Positions 41,935 to 47,901 of a stretch of DNA of 47,901 nt are shown in pieces; position 1 is the first letter of the stretch; the number at the start of each line of letters is the position of its first letter. Source of the DNA: Deltaproteobacteria bacterium (GTDB lineage Bacteria > Desulfobacterota > Desulfarculia > Adiutricales > Adiutricaceae). The DNA is taken from the NCBI GenBank assembly GCA_031278635.1, contig JAITKA010000062.1:1-47901 (forward strand). The letters are read 5' to 3'. The notes beneath the pieces were generated by a model. The model did not search any database and was not told where the DNA came from. It saw nothing but the letters and a program-made list of their open reading frames with translations. The position numbers were made by a program, and so were the translations under genes.

Positions 41935-42843
41935 TTACCCGGCGCGTTTCGCCGCAAGGGGCCCGGGAATCCGGGTCGCGCAGGGAACGTTGGCCTGGCA
42001 GAGACCGCAGCCGTAAGCCCCCTCCAGGTCCGGGAACCTCCCGTTGATTATAGGCGTCGTGGAGTTAAGGAAACCGCCGCACAGGGTTTTGTCGTGGCCG
42101 GCCTCGCTCAGGGCCCCCACCGGGCAGCGGGGCAGGCATTTCTTGCAGCCGCCCTTGGCGAAGTAAAGGCAATACTCGTAGGGCTCAGTGTAAGGCCTGG
42201 GGCTGGGGCGGAACCTCCGGTTGACGATCACCGTGCCCAGGCGGTGGGCCTTGCCGACCTTGGTTATCAGGGCGTCGCAGAGGCCGAAGGTGCCCTGGCC
42301 GGCGGCGAAGGCGGCATGGCGATGGGACCAGGTCGAGGCGATCTGGAAGCGGGGATGGGGATAGGTGGCGAAGTCGGCCAGGTGGTCCGGGACCATGGCC
42401 ATGTACCCAAGGGCGTTCAGGTAACCGGCCAGGTGGTCGCAAAGCTCCCCCACGATTAGATCGTGGAAGAAACGGCTCCTGATCCAGCGCTCCGAGGGAA
42501 AGCCCACGGCGGCCTTGTGATCGGCCATGGTCCGGTCCGTCTGCGGGCAGACGATGACCACGACCGACAGATCGCGGGCCTGGGCCCCCGAGTCGGGGAA
42601 GGCCTTGGCGAAGGCCTCCAGGGGCCGCCAGTGCCTCTCCCCGGCGACCTGGGTTATGGAGTCCCAGTAGCCGTCGTCGCCCGCGGCCACCCCCAGGAAA
42701 GGGATGCCGTAGGCCCTCTCGGGCATGTCGGGCGAGCGGTTGGAGTTGGCGGGCCCGTCCATGAAAGAGACGGCTTCCCGCCCCAAAAGCGAAAGGGCCT
42801 CATCGCTCCCTATGGGATCTCGTATCATCGTGGCATGGGGCAT
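41935..42843 (-). CDS. QueG-like 4Fe-4S protein (COG1600)
   Basis: A protein of about 302 residues resembling the epoxyqueuosine-reductase (QueG)-related iron-sulphur proteins. The region SHRHAAFAAGQGTFGLCDALITKVGKA is characteristic of this group. Two cysteine clusters near the C-terminus (CKKCLPRCPVGA and CGLCQANVPC) indicate bound Fe-S clusters. True QueG is cobalamin-dependent and completes queuosine in tRNA. This protein is shorter at the C-terminus (no HEAT-like repeats), so it may be a relative of different function. The start is uncertain: ATG codons at 42843 and 42828 both lack a good ribosome-binding site. It converges with topA. Confidence 0.75.
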   Translation of the reverse strand: MPHATMIRDPIGSDEALSLLGREAVSFMDGPANSNRSPDMPERAYGIPFLGVAAGDDGYWDSITQVAGERHWRPLEAFAKAFPDSGAQARDLSVVVIVCPQTDRTMADHKAAVGFPSERWIRSRFFHDLIVGELCDHLAGYLNALGYMAMVPDHLADFATYPHPRFQIASTWSHRHAAFAAGQGTFGLCDALITKVGKAHRLGTVIVNRRFRPSPRPYTEPYEYCLYFAKGGCKKCLPRCPVGALSEAGHDKTLCGGFLNSTTPIINGRFPDLEGAYGCGLCQANVPCATRIPGPLAAKRAG

Positions 42844-43276
42844 GGGGGCCGCCTTGGGAAAAGCTTTGGGCGCCCCGGGAAATCACGATCCGTCCGCCCG
42901 GGACGGTCTTTTGGGCATGGGCGACAAAAGTAGCCGGTTTCGCTATTTTTGGGGATTTCCGCGGTCCCGTGGATTATAGCACATTTCGCCGGCCCCTTAG
43001 GGCCGGTGGCGGGGTAAGGGCGGTCGCCCGGTCACCCTTGGCTCTGGACTTTAAAAATGACAGCGCGTATAATCTTTACTCACGCCATGGCCGCGCCGCG
43101 GCGCGGGCTTGGCCTTCGGGATTAACCGTAATGAGATTAATCGGGCGTAAGGTTGGCTCAATTGGCTGGTAAACATTAACCGTTGTTTGATTTATCGCTT
43201 AAAGGTTAACGAACGCTTTTAGATGACCGTTTAGGATATCCCAAAGGGAGCGGATTTATAATATAAACGTTTTGAC
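42844..43276. other. Divergent intergenic region
   Basis: 433 bases between the Fe-S protein (minus) and the nucleoside-recognition gene (plus). GC-rich on the left and AT-rich near 43080-43260, with several GTTAAC-type words. No gene or clear promoter is seen. Confidence 0.4.
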
Positions 43277-44233
43277 ATGAAAACATTTTTCCTTAATACG
43301 CTAAAACTGGCGTTCGAAGCCTGGATGATACAGCTAAAGCTTATCGTCCCGGCTTTAATCATAGTCCGTTTTCTGATGTGGTTCAACCTTCTTGGCTACT
43401 TCTCGTTGCCCTTTGAACCAATCATGACCGTCATCGGCCTACCCAAAGAGATGGCCCTGGTCTGGGTCTCGGCCATGCTGACCAATAACTACACGGCCCT
43501 GATCGTCTACCTCAACGTGCTGCCGTTGGCCGGGCCCATGACGGTCTGCCAGGCGACGGTCCTTGGGACCATCATCCTCATAGCCCATAACCTCCCCGTG
43601 GAAAGCGGGGTCTGCCGGGGGGCCGGGGTCTCGCCCCTGAGGGTGACCATCATCAGGATACTTTCGGCCATCCTGTTCGGGTTTTTGGCCTTCCGGCTCT
43701 GCGCCCTCCTGGATCTGGGCCAGGGCGAGGCCCAGCTCCTCGTGGCTTTCACCGCCGACCCGGTGCCGCCCTGGGGGGTTTGGCTGCTGGGCTCGGTCAA
43801 GTCCATGCTGGCCATTTTCATAATCGTCTGGGTTTTATTGCTCATGATGGCCGGGATGCGCAAGGTGGGCCTGATAAAGCTCATCACCCTGGCCCTTAGC
43901 CCCATAATGCGCCTCTCCGGCGTGGGCCCGAAGGCCACCATGATCACCGTTTTCGGCATGATCCTGGGCCTCGGCTACGGGGGCGGGCTTATCATAGCCG
44001 AAAGCAGGACCGGAAACGTCCCCAAGGAGGACATTTACGGCTCCATCATATTGATGGCCATCTGTCACTCGCTGTTGGAGGACACCGCCATCCTGGCCTC
44101 CATCGGCGGCAGCCTGTGGGGCCTTTTGGTGGGGCGCCTGATATTCGCCGTCGCCCTGGCCGGCCTGATCATCCGGCTGGCCAAGCGGCCCTCGGCCAAG
44201 CCCATACTGATCGGCAGGAAATATTACGCCTAA
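43277..44233 (+). CDS. Nucleoside recognition (Gate) domain membrane protein
   Basis: A 318-residue polytopic inner-membrane protein of the nucleoside-recognition/Gate group (SpmA/SpmB-like). The two similar halves are visible: PMTVCQATVLGTIILIAHNLPVESG in the first, and GPKATMITVFGMILGLGYGGGLIIAE followed by MAICHSLLEDTAIL in the second. About eight to nine hydrophobic segments are present. The name of the domain is historical and the transported molecule is unknown in most members. The ribosome-binding site is weak (ACGTTTTGAC before the ATG). It lies 46 bases before miaB, with a CCCCGCC/GGCGGGG hairpin between them. Confidence 0.82.
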   Translation: MKTFFLNTLKLAFEAWMIQLKLIVPALIIVRFLMWFNLLGYFSLPFEPIMTVIGLPKEMALVWVSAMLTNNYTALIVYLNVLPLAGPMTVCQATVLGTIILIAHNLPVESGVCRGAGVSPLRVTIIRILSAILFGFLAFRLCALLDLGQGEAQLLVAFTADPVPPWGVWLLGSVKSMLAIFIIVWVLLLMMAGMRKVGLIKLITLALSPIMRLSGVGPKATMITVFGMILGLGYGGGLIIAESRTGNVPKEDIYGSIILMAICHSLLEDTAILASIGGSLWGLLVGRLIFAVALAGLIIRLAKRPSAKPILIGRKYYA

Positions 44234-44240
44234 ACCTTAA

Positions 44241-44267
44241 CCCCGCCCGGCCGGGGCTAAGGCGGGG
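44241..44267 (+). other. Hairpin between the Gate-domain gene and miaB
   Basis: CCCCGCC and GGCGGGG form a 7-bp stem around a GC-rich loop, directly after the stop codon. No T tract. Confidence 0.45.
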
Positions 44268-44279
44268 CCGAGGACTAGA

Positions 44280-45608
44280 GTGGAAACCCCCGAGAAAACC
44301 CGAAACCTATTCATCGTGACCTACGGCTGCCAGATGAACGTCTACGACTCGGGGCGCCTGGGCTCGCTGATGAGGCAAAGGGGCTGGGCCATGGCCGAGA
44401 GCCAGGAATCGGCCGATTTCATTTTCGTCAACACCTGCTCCATCCGGGAGAAGGCGGCCCGGAGGGTAATCGGCCACCTCAAAAGGCTCCGGGCCCTGAA
44501 AAAGAAAAACCCGGGCCTGATCCTGGGCGTGGGCGGCTGCGTGGCCGAGCAGGAGGGGCGCAGGCTAATCGACGAGGTGCCCTGGCTGAACCTGGTCGTG
44601 GGTCCCGGCCGCCTGGGCGAGATCCCCGCCGCGGCCGAGGCCCTGGCCGCCGGCGGCCCGCCGGTGGTCCTGTCGGGCCAGGGCCCCGGCTTCCCTGAGA
44701 TACCCCTGGCAGGGGCCGGGCCCGCCCCGGTCAGCTCGTTTTTGACCATCATGAGCGGGTGCGACAATTACTGCGCCTACTGCGTGGTCCCTTACCTCCG
44801 GGGGCCCGAGTCCTCGAGGCCCAAAGGCGAGATCCTGGCCGAGGCCCGGGACCTGGTGAGCCGGGGGAGCATGGAAATCACCCTCCTGGGACAAAACGTC
44901 AATTCCTACGGGCGGCCCGGGCACCGCGGGGGCGAGGATTTCGTCGACCTTTTAACCGAGGTCTCCCGGATTCCCGGCCTGAGGCGCCTCAGGTTCACCA
45001 CCTCCCACCCCAAGGATTTTCCCCAGGCCCTGGTGGATCTCTTCGGCCGGCTGCCGAACCTCTGCGAGCATCTCCACCTGCCGCTCCAGGCCGGTTCCGA
45101 CCGGGTCCTCGCGGCCATGGGCCGGCGCTACGGTTGGGAGCGCTACCTGGGCCTGGTGGCCGCCCTCCGGGAGGCCTGCCCCGGCCTTGCCCTCTCGACC
45201 GATGTCATCGTCGGCTTCCCCGGGGAGACCGAGGCCGAGTACCTGGAGACCGTCTCGGCCCTGCGAACGGTCCGTTTCGATTCCATCTTTTCCTTCAAGT
45301 ACAGCGACCGGCCGATGACGGCGGCCAACTCGCTTCCCGGCAAGGTGCCCGAGGAGGAAAAACAGAGGCGTTTGGCCCACCTGCAGGCCATCCAGAAAAC
45401 CATTACCCTGGAAAGGCACCAGGCCCTCGTCGGCAAGACCGTGGAGGCGTTGGTCGAGGGCTTCGGGCGCCACCCCGGCCAGCTCACCGGCAGGGCCAGG
45501 GACCTCAAGGTCATAAATTTCGACGGCCCGGCCCGGCTGCTGGGCTCCCTGGCCATGGTCACCGTCACGGAGGCCTGGCCGGTCAGCCTGATCGGCCGGC
45601 TGGCCTAA
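44280..45608 (+). CDS. miaB: tRNA-2-methylthio-N6-dimethylallyladenosine synthase MiaB
   Basis: A 442-residue radical-SAM methylthiotransferase that adds a methylthio group to i6A37 of tRNA. The N-terminal auxiliary cluster uses C17, C53 and C87 (TYGCQMN, NTCSIR, GGCVAE). The radical-SAM cluster is C161-x3-C165-x2-C168 in CDNYCAYC, followed by PYLRGPESSR. A C-terminal TRAM domain is present. The NTCSIREKA stretch and length favour MiaB over RimO. The GTG start has GAGG seven bases ahead. A 13-bp inverted repeat overlaps its stop codon. purB follows at 58 bases. Confidence 0.94.
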   Translation: METPEKTRNLFIVTYGCQMNVYDSGRLGSLMRQRGWAMAESQESADFIFVNTCSIREKAARRVIGHLKRLRALKKKNPGLILGVGGCVAEQEGRRLIDEVPWLNLVVGPGRLGEIPAAAEALAAGGPPVVLSGQGPGFPEIPLAGAGPAPVSSFLTIMSGCDNYCAYCVVPYLRGPESSRPKGEILAEARDLVSRGSMEITLLGQNVNSYGRPGHRGGEDFVDLLTEVSRIPGLRRLRFTTSHPKDFPQALVDLFGRLPNLCEHLHLPLQAGSDRVLAAMGRRYGWERYLGLVAALREACPGLALSTDVIVGFPGETEAEYLETVSALRTVRFDSIFSFKYSDRPMTAANSLPGKVPEEEKQRRLAHLQAIQKTITLERHQALVGKTVEALVEGFGRHPGQLTGRARDLKVINFDGPARLLGSLAMVTVTEAWPVSLIGRLA

Positions 45609-45640
45609 ACGGCCCGGGACGCGCCCTGGCCGTTTAGGCC
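45602..45640 (+). other. Perfect 13-bp inverted repeat overlapping the miaB stop codon
   Basis: GGCCTAAACGGCC and GGCCGTTTAGGCC flank CGGGACGCGCCCT, which can extend the stem by three more pairs. The TAA stop of miaB lies in the left arm. No T tract follows. Confidence 0.75.
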
Positions 45641-45666
45641 CCGGCGACCATTATTTAGGAGCTTTC

Positions 45667-46968
45667 ATGATAGAGCGGTACCAACGCCCGGCCATGGCCT
45701 CCATCTGGAGCCTAAACGGCCAATACGAGTCCTGGCTGGAGGTGGAACTGGCCGTCGTGAGGACCCAGGCCGAGATGGGGCTGATCCCCCGGGCCGAGGC
45801 CGACGAGATAATCGGGAAGGCCGCCTTCGACCCCGCCCGGATCGCCGAGATCGAGGCCCAGGTCAAGCATGACGTGGTCGCCTTCGTCACCGACGTGGAG
45901 GAGCGCGTGGGCCCGGCGGCCCGCTTTTTCCATTACGGGCTGACCTCCTCGGACGTCCTGGACACCTCCCTGGCCCTGAGGCTGGGCCGGGCCTCGGCCA
46001 TAATCCGCGAGGATCTGTCCGCGCTCATCGCGGCCCTCTCGGCCCGGGCCCTGGAGCACCGCGACACCCCCGTCATCGGGCGCAGCCACGGCATCCACGC
46101 CGAGCCCACCACCTTCGGCCTGAAGCTGGCCGGTTTCGTGGCCGAGTTCAAAAGGAACCTCCGCCGCTTTGAGGCGGCCGCGGACGACGTGGCCGTGGGC
46201 CAGATCTCCGGGCCCGTGGGCAACTACAGCTCGGCCTCCCTCTCCCCGGGACTGGAGGCCCGGGCCCTCGCGAGCCTCGGCCTCAGGCCCACGCCCATCA
46301 GCAGCCAGGTCATCCCCAGGGACATCCACGCCCACTACTTCCAGGCCCTGGCCCTGATCGCCACCTCGGCCGAGCGCCTGGCCGTGGAGATACGGCTTCT
46401 GGCCCGGACGGAGGTGGGCGAGGTGGAAGAGGCCTTCGGCAAGGGCCAGAAGGGCTCCTCGGCCATGCCCCACAAGAAAAACCCCGTCCTCTCGGAAAAC
46501 CTGACCGGCCTGGCCAGGGTCGTGCGGGGACTGGCCCAGGCGGCCATGGACGACGTGGTCCTGTGGCATGAGCGCGACATAAGCCACTCGTCGGTGGAAC
46601 GGCTGATAGCCCCGGACGCGACCGTTTTGGTGGATTTCATGCTGAGCCGCCTGACGGGCCTGGTCTCCGGCCTGGTCGTGAAGCCGGAAAGGATGCTCAA
46701 GAACCTTAACCTGACGGGCGGGCTTTACAACTCCCAGGAGATCCTCCTGGCCCTTTGCCGCTCGGGCCTCTCGAGGGTGGAGGCCTACGCCCTGGTCCAG
46801 TCCAAGGCCATGGCCGCCGCCTCGGGCCAGGGGGATTTCAAGGCCCTCCTCATGGCCGACCCCCAGATAGCCGATCGCCTGAAGCCGGGGGAACTGGAGT
46901 CGATATTCGGCCCCCACCGCTTCGGCCGCCACGCGGCCGGGATATTCAAGCGAATCGGCCTAACGTGA
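45667..46968 (+). CDS. purB: Adenylosuccinate lyase
   Basis: A 433-residue fumarase-superfamily enzyme that cleaves SAICAR and adenylosuccinate in purine synthesis, releasing fumarate. The superfamily signature GSSAMPHKKNP lies at about residues 263-273. TSSDVLDTS (about 94-102) and GRSHGIHAEPTTFG, with the catalytic histidine near residue 140, complete the active site. The N-terminus MIERYQRPAMASIWS is standard for the short bacterial type. TAGGAG lies before the ATG. It is followed by a hairpin with T4 and then uppS. Confidence 0.96.
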   Translation: MIERYQRPAMASIWSLNGQYESWLEVELAVVRTQAEMGLIPRAEADEIIGKAAFDPARIAEIEAQVKHDVVAFVTDVEERVGPAARFFHYGLTSSDVLDTSLALRLGRASAIIREDLSALIAALSARALEHRDTPVIGRSHGIHAEPTTFGLKLAGFVAEFKRNLRRFEAAADDVAVGQISGPVGNYSSASLSPGLEARALASLGLRPTPISSQVIPRDIHAHYFQALALIATSAERLAVEIRLLARTEVGEVEEAFGKGQKGSSAMPHKKNPVLSENLTGLARVVRGLAQAAMDDVVLWHERDISHSSVERLIAPDATVLVDFMLSRLTGLVSGLVVKPERMLKNLNLTGGLYNSQEILLALCRSGLSRVEAYALVQSKAMAAASGQGDFKALLMADPQIADRLKPGELESIFGPHRFGRHAAGIFKRIGLT

Positions 46969-47021
46969 CGGGCCGCGCCCCCCGCCCCCAAGGCGCCCAA
47001 TGGGGGGCCCGCGCCCGTTTT
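46968..47021 (+). terminator. Imperfect hairpin with T4 after purB
   Basis: ACGGGC, CGCG and CCCCCC on the left pair with GGGGGG, CGCG and GCCCGT on the right, with small bulges, followed by TTTT. Possible attenuation between purB and uppS. Confidence 0.5.
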
Positions 47022-47047
47022 AACCCGACCAAAGGTGTCGCTCATAG

Positions 47048-47860
47048 ATGACCCACAACCAACCGCCGCGGTCAGGCGATCCCGGCCGGGCCGGTAACCC
47101 CGGCCAGGACCCCGAAAACGGCCCCTCCAGCGGGCTCGCCCACCCAGGGACCGACTTGCCCAAAGGCCCCAACCACGTGGCCATAATCATGGACGGCAAC
47201 GGCCGGTGGGCCAAGGCCAGGGGCCTGAGCCGCTCCGAGGGCCACAAGGCCGGGGCCGAGCCCGTCAGGGGCGTCCTAAGGGCCGCCCATCGGCAGGGCG
47301 TCCGCTTCCTGACCCTCTACACCTTCTCCACCGAGAACTGGTTCCGCTCCAAGGAGGAGATCGACAACCTTTTCGGGCTCCTGGTCAGCTACATCGACTC
47401 CGAGACCATGGAGCTCCTCTCCTCCGGGGTTCGCCTGAGGGCCATGGGCGACCTTGACAGGCTGCCCGGCGAGGCCCGCCAGGCCCTGGCCGAGGCCGAG
47501 AGGCTGACCCTCGGCAACTCGGACCTGACCCTGACCCTGGCCCTCTCCTACGGGAGCCGGGCCGAGCTGGTCCGCGCCGCCCAAAGGCTGGCCATCCTGG
47601 CCAAAAACGGCCAACTCGACCCCGACTCGATAGACGAGGGCTCGATGGCCCGAAACCTGTGGTCATGGGATCTCCCCGACCCGGATCTCCTGATCCGGAC
47701 CGGCGGCGACAAAAGGATCTCGAACTTCCTCCTCTGGCAGCTGGCCTACTCGGAGCTCTATTTCACCGAGACCCTTTGGCCCGATTTCGGCGAGAGCGAC
47801 TTCCTGGCCGCCCTCTGCGATTTTCACGGCCGCCAGCGGCGCTACGGCAGGGCGGACTGA
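47048..47860 (+). CDS. uppS: Isoprenyl transferase (undecaprenyl diphosphate synthase)
   Basis: A 270-residue cis-prenyltransferase that builds undecaprenyl diphosphate, the lipid carrier for peptidoglycan and LPS. The core begins at HVAIIMDGNGRWAK (catalytic D49), followed by GHKAGAEPVR, LTLYTFSTENW and, near the end, PDLLIRTGGDKRISNFLLWQLAYSELYF. These are all diagnostic. The first 40 residues are a Pro/Gly-rich extension absent in most relatives. A later start is not evident, because no in-frame ATG with a ribosome-binding site appears before the core. Partner genes such as cdsA and dxr would be expected to the right of the window. Confidence 0.95.
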   Translation: MTHNQPPRSGDPGRAGNPGQDPENGPSSGLAHPGTDLPKGPNHVAIIMDGNGRWAKARGLSRSEGHKAGAEPVRGVLRAAHRQGVRFLTLYTFSTENWFRSKEEIDNLFGLLVSYIDSETMELLSSGVRLRAMGDLDRLPGEARQALAEAERLTLGNSDLTLTLALSYGSRAELVRAAQRLAILAKNGQLDPDSIDEGSMARNLWSWDLPDPDLLIRTGGDKRISNFLLWQLAYSELYFTETLWPDFGESDFLAALCDFHGRQRRYGRAD

Positions 47861-47901
47861 ACCGCCCCGCCGCCCCGCTCGCGGGGGACATCGTAAGATA
47901 G

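Overview
The window looks like a chromosomal piece of a Gram-negative bacterium, most plausibly a deltaproteobacterial (Desulfobacterota-type) lineage. This is inference from three things: housekeeping clusters (rpsF-rpsR-rplI; a ZapB-like gene, zapA and rny; miaB, purB and uppS), a type IV minor-pilin/PilY1 cluster, and frequent GTG/TTG starts. Base composition is strongly two-sided: coding DNA is GC-rich, while several intergenic blocks of 0.8-2.9 kb are AT-rich and seem gene-free. I see no tRNA, rRNA, CRISPR array, IS element or integrase.

Layout. 1-1023: small hypothetical genes of atypical composition, including a translationally coupled pair on the minus strand. 2.1-3.8 kb (minus): a promoter, a well-formed cobalamin riboswitch and an AzgA-like NCS2 nucleobase permease, the most interesting unit in the window. 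4.4-7.7 kb: potABC-like ABC importer genes without a binding-protein gene, separated by strong hairpins. 7.7-8.7 kb (minus): a URO-D/MtaA-type protein preceded by palindromic 22-bp tandem repeats. 9.2-12.6 kb: an isocitrate/isopropylmalate-type dehydrogenase, a GmhB-like HAD phosphatase and a standalone TrpB2. 12.7-13.8 kb (minus): two small membrane-anchored proteins. 13.8-16.6 kb: an AT-rich gene desert. 16.7-26.5 kb: a zinc-ribbon membrane protein, then pilW, fimT, pilV, pilX and a large pilY1, with a terminator and 14-bp tandem repeats just before pilY1. 27.5-31.6 kb: glycerate kinase, the S6/S18/L9 operon behind a consensus sigma70 promoter, and a GAF plus degenerate-GGDEF protein. 31.6-33.2 kb: AT-rich DNA with a 60-bp-period satellite. 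33.2-35.8 kb: ZapB-like coiled coil, ZapA and RNase Y. 36.6-47.9 kb: MBL-fold hydrolase, secreted DUF3298-like protein, TopA with a lysine-rich repeat tail, a QueG-like Fe-S protein (minus), a nucleoside-recognition membrane protein, MiaB, PurB and UppS.

Themes. (1) Corrinoid-linked functions may be scattered here: a B12 riboswitch before a nucleobase permease, a URO-D/MtaA-family protein and a QueG-family protein. The riboswitch is seen directly; the functional link is inference. (2) Tandem repeats are unusually common and of several unrelated types: 13-bp duplications at three places, and arrays of 14, 22, 42 (in frame) and 60 bp, plus repetitive coding tails. (3) Very stable GC hairpins sit at many gene junctions, including inside operons, which suggests they act in mRNA 3'-end formation or differential expression.
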